Assembly (NCBI GenBank): GCA_004194705.1
Contig: SADC01001349.1
Span: 124,001 to 188,000, forward strand
Source: Ditylenchus dipsaci
Lineage: Eukaryota; Nematoda; Chromadorea; Rhabditida; Anguinidae
Reading direction: 5' to 3'
Length of the DNA stretch: 64,000 nucleotides
Shown: piece after piece, positions 23,866-35,600 of the stretch
Numbering within the stretch: the stretch's first letter is position 1
How the letters are laid out: each line of letters opens with the position of its first letter
Made by a program: the position numbers and the translations under genes
Notes under the pieces: generated by a model
Seen by the model: the letters and a program-made list of their open reading frames with translations, nothing else
What the model was told of the DNA's origin: nothing
Databases searched by the model: none

Positions 23866-26800
23866 CTAAACACTGGGAACGTACTTAGAATGGGCACTAG
23901 ATGGTGATTGGTGAATACTTAGTGAGTAACTAGCATCTTTTTTTGAAGTGCTTGTCTTCCTAACGGTTGTTACTTCTGAAACTAGTTTCTTAGGAGACCA
24001 TGTGGGCGACACTACTTCCAATATAGACAGCAACGAGTTGCTTTCATCGCAGTTGACAGTAAGGCCTTTGGCGAATTTCTTCTGCATATAGTTCAGAGAC
24101 CTATTTTTACTGAAGCTTTCAACTTGAGAATCAGAACGAAGTGATTTTGTTGAAAGACACCGGAATATGGCAGAAGATGCAGAAGAGTAGGGGTTAAGTT
24201 CATTAATAAATTCTTCTTCTCCATTGGTTGGACTAAGACTGAAAAATAAGTTAATTATTATTAAATTTTTGATGTGGTTGCCTATGAGCCTCACAAGTTT
24301 TCATTTTACTCGATAAATGAGGTTTAGCTTTATGAGATAGCAAACGATTTAAAAACAAAGCGGTTTATATCTTAATTATAATTTTCAAAATGACTAAATT
24401 GTAAAAAAATGCAAAAAGAGTGAACTACAAACTTTTGAAAATTGAATTTTTTCGTATTTTCGAATGTTTTTTGAAATTAAGATCAAATGTCAATTTTTCT
24501 TAAAAGGGAGACTTTTACGGCTACTTTTTGAGATCGACTACTATTTCACTTCATATACCTTTTTTATGTATTTTGTTCTCTTATCTCAGATGTTTTTACA
24601 CCATTTTGTAGCTGAAATTCTCCTCTATCAATTGATTGGTCAAACACTCTGATTAAAAATAATTTTCGAGAAAATCACACCAAATATAAGGTAAAACTTT
24701 ACTAAAAAAACCGAGCTAAAAAAACCGCGGTTTTTAGTGTGAGATTAGTGTGATGTTCTCAAAAAATACTTTTTATCAGGGTATTTGACCACTCAATTGA
24801 TAGAGGAAAGTCTCAGCTGCAAAACGGTGTGAAAACATCTGAAATAAGAGAACAGAATATATGAAAAAAAATATGAAGTGATCTAGTAATCGACGTCAAA
24901 AAAGTAGCCGGAAAAGTCCCCCCCCTTTAATTTAAAGCCGTGCACTGCTTTCTAATGCAATCGACTAAAAAGTAGGGCTCAAAATGGTATTAATACTGGT
25001 ATTAATACGAGTATTAACCCTCTTTTGACGGTGCCTCGTAGATGACTCTTTTAATAGATTTTTGCATTTTTATAAGACAACCAGGAAAGAAAGTATTATC
25101 ATTATCTGGAAAACAAAATACCGGTATTTTGGGGTCGCAACAAACTCGCCAAAAAAACTCACCAACGCAAAAGACTCGCCATCGTCAAATCTAGCTAACG
25201 GCGAATCTCGCCAGCGGCAAATCTCGCCAATGGCAAAACTCGCTAACGAAAAACTCGCCAATGAAAAACTCGCCAACGCAGAATTTGCCATTGCGGAACC
25301 ACAAATATACATTTTAAATCCTTTTTCAGGAATTTTTCAATTTTTCTATTCTGTATAAGAATAGATGTATTTATTTCAAGAATAAGTGTGTCATGTGAAA
25401 ATACAATTACAAACTACAGTCAAACCTCTCTACTATGGCACCCCCAAAAGTTCGTTCCCGCCTTGGGTCCGACACTTTTTTTAACCGAATTTTCAAAGTC
25501 TTTTATCCATTCTGTTTTGACAGTCTGGTCCCAAATATCGCGAGGATTCCAATTTTGCCGATCGTTTTTCAGAATTATAAAAAAAATTCTTCTAAAAAAG
25601 CAAAAACTCAGTTTAAAAACAGGAAAATTCAAAAATTTCTGTTTTTTAAACTGAGTTTTTGCTTTTTTAGAAGAATTTTTGTTATAATTCTGAAAAACGA
25701 TCGCAAAATCGGAATCCTCACGATATTTGGGACCAGACTGTCAAAACAGAAATGGCAAAAGCCTTCAATAATCGAGGTAAAAAAAGTGTCGGACCCAAGG
25801 CGGGAACGAACTTTTGGGGGTGCCATAGTAGAGAGGTTTGACTGTACTTTAATTACTATAGCGTCTAAAATTAACTAATATACATTAAAGGGAGCGGGGA
25901 CTTTTTATACGCATCGTCCAGGCCACAGGTTCGACTACCACTGGCTGCATGTGTTATTTTTTCATCTCCCTCTTTTTTCTATTTATAAGTTTTGTGTCTG
26001 AATGATCCTCACACTCTTGGCTGTCCAATGAAACAATCAGCCTAGGGTTACACACCTACCGGAGATTATTTATAGTCTAAGATAGGCTAAATACTTGAAA
26101 ATCGATCGTTTTTCGGGGCTTTGTTAACTGGGCTGGTTAATATTTGCTGAATTTTCACACGTTTCATATGCTTGAATGAAGCCAAGATTTTAGGCTTTCG
26201 TTTGAGCTATCATACAGAGAAAAAGATTATATTAAATTACAGCTGAAATTCAAGCGATGAATGATAACCAATTCCATCCTACACAATTCTGTCGCTCACA
26301 TGAAATCACAAAAATAGGGCATTTGCTGACAGTAAAGAAGTGCTGAAAATATTCGCAATACATTGCTCGATGGTTTCTGGACCAACAAAAAGATAGCTAA
26401 AATAAATAGATCAAACCCTAGCGAGATTTTAACCCTCATTCCTTACTGGAGAGCCATTCCCCTCTAGTTTCAAGGCCGAGCCAGAGGCTCAGAATCCAAA
26501 ATTTGAGCCAATCACTCCGAAGAGTGAATGACTCAGGCGGAAACCCCGGGATGCACCCGGTTGATCAGCATTGATAAATTATAGCACACAAGTGGCTGGG
26601 TTTGCAAGTGCCCCTGCACCGCAAAATTATTGCATGAAAATGGTTTTTGAACCGTCCTGAAAAGTATATTTTGGGGTCATTGGTGGTTGTTATGCGTTGG
26701 CGAGTTTAGCGTTGGCGAGTTTTTGGTTGGCGATTTTTTGGTCGGCGAGTTTTGCTTTAGCGAGTTTTGCGTTTGCGAGTTTTGGCGTTGGCGAGTATTT

Positions 26801-29800
26801 TTGCGTTGGCGAGTATGACGTTGGCGAGTCGGTTGCGTCCCGTATTTTGCCCAACCATACTAGAAAGCATTGGCTTCTTTTCTTGAATTGCGTTTATATT
26901 TTCAACGACTAACCTGAGCTTACTACCGAAGCAAAGCAGCATGACTTCTATAAAATTCTTCATAGGTCTATTTCTTTCAGTAGTTGCTAGTCCACACTCT
27001 GTTCTCAAATGCACCACTACTTCAGCCAGCTTAGCAAGTGATTCATCAAGATAATACATAATTGGAGCAGATAAAAGGCCGCGAGACTTTTCCTCTTTTG
27101 TTTAGTGCCGGGAAAAAGGTTGTACCTAAAATTAAACTAAATATAAATTTGAAAATTTTCAAAATAAAACGAAAAGCTTACACGTCTAAAGTATCACGAT
27201 GCATCAGGCAAGAACTAGACCCATTTAATTTGAGCAAATATTTTGCAGGAAGATTAAGTATTCTAAAGAAGCAATCGAGTAAATTGACTAGATGGCCAGC
27301 AGAGGCACTAAGCTCGGTATCGGAGTGTTCTAAAAATATTATTAATGTTAAAATTAAGGGCACTGACAAAGAGTTCCTCTGCGAATTAGCCCTTAGTCAC
27401 CCAAAATAGGGAGAGAAAAAAAATTAACCCATGGAGCACGGTATCAGTGTTTTCATAATTGACACTGACATTGACACTGACACTAACGTCAGGCTGACAT
27501 CTAAAATGACACTAACAATGACATGACATCTGACACTGACATGACATTTAAATGACACTAACATGACACTAAATGTCAGTGTCAGTGTCATTTTAAATGT
27601 CATGTCAGTGTCAACATGACGTCAGTGTCAGTGTCAATGTCAGTGTCAACATGACGTCAGTGTCAGTGTCAATGTCAGTGTCAGTTTAAATGTCAGTGTC
27701 ATTTTAGATGTCAGTGTCAGTTTAAATGTCAGTTTTTAACTGACATGTCAGTTTTAAATTGACATGTTCCTTTGTGTCATGCCATTTAGGTGATTTTTGA
27801 GGTTTCCGCATCTATTTGTTTCTTTGTTTGATTTTTAGTTATGTCATTGTATATTCCAGCCTTTATTCTTTAAGATCTCTGCAGTATATGCCATAGTGTT
27901 TTAGTTACTCTTCGCTCTCATACTTCTATCAAGCAAGCGAGCAAAACTGCTCTCAACATATCTAAGATTCAGGTAGTTTTGACAACGTGAGAAGTTTTCG
28001 CGTACTGTTCACCCAAATGAGTTAAGACGATATACGAAAGGTTCTAGACAATGAAGGTGATATCAGGACTACTAAGGTATATCAGGGCCATAAAAGTAGT
28101 TCAAGACTATTAATAGTATATCAGATCCATTGAGGGTGGGCATAGGCGTTTAAGGGTAGAACTGGACTGCTGAAAATACCATCAAAACGTAATTTTACTA
28201 CTGTAAAACCATCTATAGAATGCTCGAATTGGTGCAGAAACAAATTTTGGAACTCAAAAAGCGAGAAAAAAAAATGATCTAAGTGAACGACTACTTTGTT
28301 TTTTTATTACATGGGACATCCAGCAAAACTGCGGTTGGTGCAAAGAAAATGTTTGAATTACCTTTGACCTCCTCGCGGCCAAATATCAGCACACTCCACA
28401 TTGCGAGGGATAGAATAACATGCAATACATGATGTGGTATTAAGAACAACCAAAGAGACACATGAGCGTAGTTTTGCGCGAAAATTAAAATAAAAAAGCG
28501 ACGAGAACTGGCTGTACACCGAAACTGACATGTCAATTTAAAACTGACATTTTAAATGACACTGACATCTAAAATGACACTGACATGTCAATTTAAAACT
28601 GACATTGACACTGACACTGACGTCATGTTGACACTGACACTAACACTAACATGACATTTAAAATGACACTGACACTGACATTAAATGTCAGTGTCAATGT
28701 CATTGTCAGTGTGACGTCATTTAGTCAGTGTTAGTGTCAGATGTGATGTCAATTATGAAAACACTGCACGGTATATAATTATTATTAAGCAATAAAATTA
28801 GGAGTGTTCAGATCGGGATATGAGATCCGTGAGCAACACCGGCGAAAGCCAGGGCTCACAGATTTTTTTTCAGGGTATTTTGGCGAAATATGCTATTTTA
28901 TGCAGTGCTTATCGCTATTTTGCTGCTAAAAGATAATTTTATGACTAAAAATCCAAAAAAATAATAAGATTTGGAATCCCAAAATAAGGACAAATTTTAT
29001 AAATAAGGACGTCTGGGAGCCTGCCAAAACAACATTTTTTGCCTGACCATCTTGCAAGTAATTTTTTGAAAAGGGTAGCTAATCAAAAATAGCTAATCGG
29101 TATTTAATTATTCGAAAGAGGTTCGACGCTAGTGTCATAATTCACCAGAAGCTAGTGCTCAAATCTCTCCATCCCCCAAATAATTTTTGAATGGGACCTA
29201 AATCACCCTAGGTTGTTGACAGTTTTTTCTAATTTTACATGCTTACCCGTTCGATAATTGCTAGTTCTGAGATGAAGGCCTTTGATTGAGTCATACATGT
29301 CACAAGCACATTTATTTTTCCTAGCTGTTTCTTGCAAAGAAGACTCATTATTGGCGAAAAGAGGAAGAAGATTCTCCACAACTCATAGATCATGTAGCGA
29401 CGCCGGAAGATAAGTTCATTGTAAAGAGTCACAAAAGTTAACCTAAACAATATTTTTCATTTTACCATTTTGGTTGCAAACTAATTTTACCTTATTGTTT
29501 GCGCCTGCTGAGAAACTTCATGAATGTCTTTTTCCATCGTTTCCACACTTGTCTTTAATTCTTCCCGTTCTTTTTCTCAAAAAGAATTTTTTTAAGGCAT
29601 TTTATTAACGCTGGTATGAAAATGAGTTATTTTTTTCCAAAAGATTAAAAAATGTGAAAATCGAAAAGCAAAATTTAAAAAAGGGTAGAAATTTTTAGAA
29701 CAGATATTCATTTTGGTCTGTTCATTAATTATTACTAACCTTTTTTCACTTCTTCTTTCAAAGCACTTCCTAGTCTTGATTGCACAGCTCGGATTCTCTG

Positions 29801-32534
29801 CCTTACTAGTTGAAGTCTATTTTTGTGAAGTTTTAGATGGATTTCTTTGTTTTGAATTTCAGACATCTTAAACTTAAAAAATGAGTTGTTTGAAAATTTA
29901 AAAAAAGTAAGCAGGAAATTCGAAATCGAGCCTTATGAGGTATTGAATGATCATTATACTGACGGCGATTTTTAATTAGGAGTTAGCAAAGTAATTTTTC
30001 GTCTGCAATTATGTTTTCTTGGGTTTCTTCAAGATTTTTCTAATTTTTTCAAAGACTTAGAAGAGAAGAATGCTAGGCAAAAGAATATTGTCTCACACAA
30101 ATTCAAATATGCAAAATATGCATTGATCATCAATAGCGTGGTCTTATTTTGGTCCTAAGATTTAGAAACTTTTTTCTATGTTTTTTGTTTTAGCAAATCA
30201 AGGCAAAGTTATTGCCATAAAAACTCAAGCTCGAAATAATAAAAAGTTGTTATAAAGAGCTAGATATATTGGATATACAGCTAGTGTTTTAGAACAACAA
30301 TAAGTGAAAAAGTTTGTCGGAAAGATTGTTTAACTCACATAGTCTCGATAGTTGCTTTGCTCAGCAATGGCTTTCTCTAGACTGTTGGATTGCTCCAGTA
30401 AGGAAAGTCTTGCAGCTCGGATGGCACTCCATGTGTCACGAAGTCTACAGAAAAAAAGATTAATGTTTTTGTGTTCGCTGTGAGATATTAGTAAAGCAGC
30501 ACACCTTAGCCAATCTTCTCGATTATATGAAGCTTGTAATCTTGAAAATTGCTGATCGTAGATGTGCTTGTGGAGCAAGAAGAGTCTTCACTACCTCTTC
30601 TATCAGTCTCCATTGAGTAGAGGATAAATTCGGGTGTAGCATCAACAACAAATTGGTGAGTCATTGCATTGCAGGTTGATGGCAAATAAAATACTTTGGT
30701 TATATACAGAATAATCAACAGATAAAGGGCGCATCACAAGCAAAGATGAAGCAAGCAACAGATCGCCAAAATGTATATTTTTGTGGCAAACTAAAAAAAA
30801 ATATTAAAAAATAAGCCATTTTTTTGTTATTACAGTCGAGCCGCAATATAAATGCAATTATTAAGTGTGATTATTTGCACTATGGCCAAGATAGCACTAT
30901 AAACTGCATAATAAAAAAGCTGATTTTGAAATATTTTGGCAAGAGAAATACATCAGCGTCTTGCACAAAAACAAAGTGACAAAGAAATCTCGCAGACATT
31001 ATACTGCCATTAAGATTAAGCATTTACACCATGGTAGATTTAATACGGAATAATAGTTTTAATTAATTAAAATTAATAATAATAAATATTCAATAAACGT
31101 AGCTGCTGTAGCTAGACAGATTTCGGTTCTTCTAGGGTTGGTGATTGGTAATTACCCGGGTAATTACCCGGAAAAATACTTTTCCGGCCTTATTTCTCGT
31201 AATTACTTGGGTAATTACCCGAAATCACTCGGGTAATTACCCGGAGAAATACTTTTTCCGGAGAATTACCCAACCCTAGTTTCTTCTTTTTTTACAGCTT
31301 GTTACGCAGCTTTTCTATTTTCACAGATTGACTCAACTCGTAATGAAAATTTGGTGTATAATGTCCAAGCACGATTTTCCCATGCTAAGCCACCCTTGTG
31401 CTTCGAGGCTTTCTCCCAACTAGAAGCCCAAATAGTTTTCAGTAAAAAACACAAAAAATCATTAAAATCGTTGAAATTTTGGCAATCTCAGGATACTCAG
31501 GCTGGAAATAGAGGGTACACGGATAGCCGCTTTTTTTACTTTAGCTGGGCAAAAACAACCTTTAAATGCATTTTGAATCAAGAGTCTGGTATTGGTCGAA
31601 ATCTTGTCAAATTTTTTTTTCTCAGAAATGGTCTTCCAATACCTATTTTGTGTGTTTTCACAAAATTTGTCGCCAAATGTTGATAGAAGTTGATTGTCGG
31701 TCCAGAAACTAAAAAACATTAGCCGATTTTTATGTGTGTTTATCATTTTAGCTTTCTTCATTACATGAGAATGTGTTAAAATGCAGTTTGAGGACATTAC
31801 CGTAAAGTGTACTTTAGCCTAAAGTGGAAGAACAGGTTCTCTTATGTTGTTTATTAGAATACTTTTTTAACACCACCCATTGTGCAGTTCGCCGACTATG
31901 GCTGTGGTTGACAAAAAAAAATCAAAAACAAGTGCAAAAAGTTGTTTTACTACTCATCCATATGACAGTGCTTTTTATACTTTGTGAAAAATTAAGGATT
32001 TTGTTAATACCTATTTACGTTATTTTATATAGCACTGATCACTCAATTTTTCAAATTCAGTATAGCAAAATACAAAAGTGCGAGAATCAGTGTCATATAC
32101 TCCTCCCAAAAAAGCTAGAGTTCTATGCCCCAATAATATTTCAGCAGTGTTTAAAACCAAATTTTAAGAAAAAAGTTGTACAAAAGCCTTTTTTAGTAAT
32201 TGCCAGGCGCTCAGCTCAACCTAAGTCTAGGGACCTAAAACTAATCCTAAGTGAAAAAGTTATTGGTTTTTGTTTGTTTTGCATCACAACTGATATTGAT
32301 GAATTTGGATTTTTTTCAATTAGACGAAAAACTTTTGTCAGGTCGAGTATAACACTTAAAGTAAAACTCTTAAAAAAAGCATTTTCTGATAGAAGAAGCA
32401 CCGCTAGACATTTACTGTGCCACTTTCCACTATGCCGTTTTACTGTAAGACAAAGCGATATGGCGAATATGGCCTGTTGTATATTCACTCGTAGTAGTCT
32501 ACACAAGCTTGTTTGGGTTATTTTCAGATGTCAT
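23866..32534 (-). CDS. UVRAG: UVRAG-like (Vps38-type) protein, ten or more exons
   Basis: UVRAG joins the Vps34/Beclin PI3-kinase complex II and also binds HOPS to promote endosome and autophagosome maturation. Reading leftwards, ATG at 32534 and N-terminal C2 domain (about 32020-32534; FRSLDLG, then FCTTFFLKFG and LAFLGGVYD in a shifted frame). Coiled coil: about 30506-30664, 30340-30440 (LRDTWSAIRAARLSLLEQ), 29738-29868 (QLVRQRIRAVQSRL) and 29495-29590. Then 29235-29460 (LYNELIFRRRYMIYELW), 27180-27367 (SASAGHLVNLLDCFFRILNL), about 26920-27115 (YYLDESLAKLAEV, then MKNF) and a C-terminal Ser-rich exon (23866-24287). Splice sites are canonical at most junctions. One-base slips occur in several exons. 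The last two blocks align with the conserved UVRAG core ending LPNLKNFME. Assigning the Ser-rich exon to this gene is an inference from strand and acceptor site. Confidence 0.75.
24504..24926. mobile_element. TTAA-flanked 423-bp foldback MITE
   Basis: TTAA at 24500-24503 and 24927-24930. Ends AAGGGAGACTTTTACGGC and its near complement. Arms pair along most of the length, including 'cacctcaattgatagagg'-type segments. Lies in a UVRAG intron. Confidence 0.75.
25015..25110 (+). repeat. Dispersed repeat, copy 1
   Basis: About 95 bp beginning 'aaccctcttttgacggtgcc' recurs at 53322-53412. No terminal repeats or coding capacity seen. It directly precedes foldback B. Confidence 0.7.
25417..25844. mobile_element. 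TA-flanked CAGTC palindromic MITE nested in foldback B
   Basis: Ends CAGTCAAACCTCTCTACTAT and its exact complement, TA on both sides. Almost the whole 428 bp is one palindrome. Confidence 0.9.
25885..26250. mobile_element. Truncated TTAA element, relative of 49881-50303
   Basis: Begins TTAA-AGGGAGCGGGGAC, then 'tatacgcatcg' and the tRNA-B-box-like GGTTCGACTACC. It is alignable with 49881-50303 for about 360 bp, after which homology ends, so the right terminus is lost. Nested in foldback B. Confidence 0.7.
26461..26550 (+). repeat. Dispersed repeat 'gccagaggctcag', copy 1
   Basis: Shares 'aaggccgagccagaggctca' and following bases with 58768-58855. Nature unknown. Confidence 0.5.
27445..28766. 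mobile_element. Foldback element C: hAT-like tips, TGACAC satellite arms
   Basis: The tips are perfect inverted copies of CAGTGTTTTCATAATTGACA, flanked by the exact 8-bp duplication CACGGTAT (27437-27444, 28767-28774). Both features fit hAT. The arms are simple-sequence arrays of TGACACTGACAT and its complement; each arm switches orientation internally (about 27570 and 28690). The interior (27780-28520) has no recognisable transposase. Lies in a UVRAG intron. Confidence 0.85.
28850..29023. mobile_element. hAT-like MITE, decayed
   Basis: Ends CAGGGCTCAC and GGGAGCCTG; the right half ('aaataaggacgtctggg') matches the intact element 43693-43892. Flanking 8-mers no longer match. Confidence 0.6.
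31133..31278. mobile_element. hAT-like MITE built from GGGTAATTACCC units
   Basis: Ends TAGGGTTGG and CCAACCCTA. Flanks GGTTCTTC and GTTTCTTC agree at 7 of 8. Interior is a run of self-complementary 'gggtaattaccc' motifs. Lies in a UVRAG intron. Confidence 0.7.
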
Positions 32535-32690
32535 TTGTAGTCTAAAAATAAATTCCAAATATGGCATTGAAAAGGCAACTCATTTATCCTAGCCTTAGCC
32601 TTAGTTTGTTTATTGATTCGACTTTTAACTAAATGTTTAGGCTTCTAACGTGTGTAAGATAGCCCCTGAAAGCAAATCTTCGCCAGTTTT
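32535..32690. promoter_or_regulatory. Divergent promoter region, UVRAG / SLC20
   Basis: Only 156 bp separate the UVRAG ATG (32534, -) from the SLC20 ATG (32691, +), so the two genes probably share a bidirectional promoter. No TATA box is evident. A 'ccttagccttag' run lies near 32591-32602. Confidence 0.45.
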
Positions 32691-35600
32691 ATGAAAATTA
32701 AACAAACTATGAATTTTATTATTTCTGACTGCAAAATCGATTGGATTAAGCAATTGGCTTTCGCTGCATTTCTAGGAGTATCTTTAGCGCAAGGCACAAT
32801 TGAGACAACAAATACGTTCCAGGTAATTTATAAATAAAAAAACATAAATTTAAAGCTGCAAAGGCAAATTTTAATAACACAAAGTGAAAGAGTCTCAGCA
32901 GGCTATGTTTATGTTGTTTTATCTTTGTGAGCCTCTGACCGAGATTATACTAACGCTGTTTCGATATAAAGAACGTGATCGATACCGACCTGCGCCGCTA
33001 ATTGTGCGGCCTGTGCAGATGCCTGGCTATTTCTATGTCTGCTTTGTATTTTTTAAAGTTAGCACCTAACTTAGCGGTGTGTTTTTGAAAAACGGTCATT
33101 TTGTCCAGTGCCTTTTGTAATTTTAAAGCGAAATAAGTTTTTACTAAAAAACTCCAAATATAAATTGGGGCTCCCCACAAAAGTACAAATCTTTTTCAAG
33201 ACTCCAATAGCCGAGCGTAGTAAGTGCCCGAATCAACACAGAATTTCTCGCTGAACACAATGGTGAAAAAAGTTCTTGAAAAAGTCGGTATCTGCAGGTC
33301 TTCTGCGGACGGTTTGCATGAGCTCACAACATCGTGAGCTCATCCTCATGAATACCGATTCTCACGTGAGCTCACCTCACATGAGGAGACCTTTTTGAAA
33401 TTCTTACGCAAGCTCACATTGCAGGACCTCACAGTCATCCTCATCCTCATGAGGTTGAGTACAGGCTTTCGAAATTCTCACGCAACCTCATATTTAATGA
33501 GCTCACGTCGTCCTCATTCTCACTCATCCTCACGCCCAAAATTTGTCCTCACGCAACCGTGCATCTGCCCCTCTGAACCAGCCAAGTCCAGACTACTGCT
33601 CATACAGCTTCAAAGAGGCAGATTTCGCCAATTTTTGATATTTATTGGTTTTATTATGAGCTTAAAAGTAAGCTCAAATCGCGGGCTTTTATATGAGATA
33701 CGTTAAGGAGTTTATGATAATTAAATGTCATATTTTTGACCAAAACAACAATTGTGTCATTTTTCAAAAACGTCATGAACACCTGAATAATCAAATTTAC
33801 AAGTGATATGACCGTTTATGTCTCGATCGGAATTTGAAATTTGACAGTAACGATTGAACAATTTTTTTGTGCAAATTAACGATTTATCAAGTGTTAGAAT
33901 CTGAGGTTTGTCTAACGTTTTGAAGGTTTTACGTCAAAGTGAGTTTTGAATGTTTTTTTGAAAGTCTTGCTAAACACTCCAAAAGCTTGTTTTATTTTAC
34001 TTAAAAGCGTTTTCCGAAGCAGTTATAGTGTAAGCACACATAGTGTATGTTGTTGACTAAACAAATGGCAATATCACTTGTGAATTTGCTTACTCAGCTG
34101 TTTCTGACGTTTTTAAAAAATGATACAATTGTTCTTTTTGGTTAAAAATATGACATATAATTATCATAAACTCCTCAACGATATCTCATTAAAAAGCACG
34201 TGATCTGAGCCCCTGATCAATAATCCTGACTTAGAATTTCATGCTAAACTTGACCGTAAATTCAGTATTTTCAAGAAGGTTGTTCCTGGTAGTGATTCGA
34301 ATTTAGTGATTCAAATATTTGACAAAATCCATTTTAGGTTACTTCTCGACATATCAGTGAAAACATTTTCAAGAACGGCATTTTAATAAAAACTGAATTT
34401 GCAGTCGTGTTAAGCGTGAAATTCTGAGTCAGAATCGATAGAAGTTACAACTAATCGCTTCCGTGTTCAACGAAATATTTTAAAAATTTAATGGTTTTCT
34501 CATAGGAAATTTTAATTTGTTTTTTTATTAGTATGAATATTTATGGGCACTGATTGTCGCATTTCATTTGTCATTTGTTTTTGCGTTTGCAATGGGAGCT
34601 AATGAAGTTTCTAATGGTAGGACTTGAAAAGTCTCTTTTTACAAATTCTTTTGAAGGGTGTAGGAATGGTTGTTTGGTAAAGCTGTTGCAAAACTGTGAT
34701 TTTTAATCTACGTTTAGCTTTTGCCACCTCAGTCAGTTCGGGCGCAATCAGTCTGAGGTGGGCTTATGTACTAGCAACTATGGTAGAAAGTGCGGGTGGT
34801 ATCCTCTTGGTTGGTATTTTTTTAAGACTTCAACAACAAAAAAAAATATTAAGAAGCTTTTTTTGAAATAATGAAAGATTAACAAATTTACAATTTTTTT
34901 CGCTCATCTGATTAATTAACAAACAATTAATTCTAAACTTGACCGAATAGCAGTTTTCAGGTTACAAAGTTTTGGAGACCCTGAGATTTAAAGTGATCGA
35001 CTTGTCTATGTATGAAAACAACCAGAACAGCTTCTGTGGGGCAAGTTGCTGTACTCGCAGGTATGATTTTAATTCGTCTAAAGCCAACTTTGAATGGGAA
35101 GAGAGAGGTTTAATCACAGTTGTAAGCACGTAAATAAAATTTTGTCGACCTGAGTGCGGGCCCATCCATTTTCATCTAATTTTTCTCATTAGATGCTGCT
35201 GACCAATAAGTAATTTTGAAAATTAAAATTTTCTCATAAGCGACCCTTCGATAGGGTGTTGAAAATTTGTCGACCCTCTATATTATTCGAGGATAAATAT
35301 TTTTTTTGCCCGCTTCTGGCTTTTTTCTGCCCGTTTTTGCTTCTTTCTGCCCACTTTTTTGAAAATGATCAAAAATAACCCAATTTGTGATAAATTTTTC
35401 ATTCTGAGCTGCACCAGTATAGAAAATTTCCTAAGGAATCCGAATTTTTTACAGAATTTCTAAAAGCTCTTAGCTGTCTAGTTTCGGCTACTTTGCAGAA
35501 TTTAGGCGAAAAATCTCTTGCATGCAATAAATGGTCACATCTCAGCAGCCAAGAGCTTTTTGGAAATTCTGTAAAAAAATTCGGACTCCTTAGGAAATTT

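Larger units (their letters stand above)
25132..26841. mobile_element. Foldback element B: minisatellite arms, 8-bp duplication
   Basis: Arms about 25132-25300 and 26690-26841 are inverted tandem arrays of a ~12-bp unit around 'aactcgccaacg'. Tips GGGTCGCAAC and, reversed, GGGACGCAAC. Exact flanking duplication GTATTTTG (25124-25131, 26842-26849). The interior carries two later insertions (25417-25844 and 25885-26250) and a dispersed repeat near 26461. It sits about 70 bp from a UVRAG exon. No transposase. Confidence 0.85.

Noticed and set aside
25140..25300. CRISPR-like array (regular short repeats)
   Set aside because: Units are contiguous and degenerate without unique spacers, mirrored at 26690-26830, in a eukaryotic intron; it is a foldback arm.
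28291..28536. 81-codon hydrophobic frame inside element C
   Set aside because: Starts within the TGACAC array and matches no transposase; judged chance.
30831..31040. A CAGTCGAGCC tip after TA that could start another CAGTC element
   Set aside because: No matching right end could be found, so it is at most a fragment.
31824..32540. 238-codon open frame on the + strand, the longest nearly unbroken frame in the middle of the window
   Set aside because: The opposite strand encodes the UVRAG C2 region (FRSLDLG, FCTTFFLKFG, LAFLGGVYD), so the + frame is a shadow; it starts with GTG and matches nothing.
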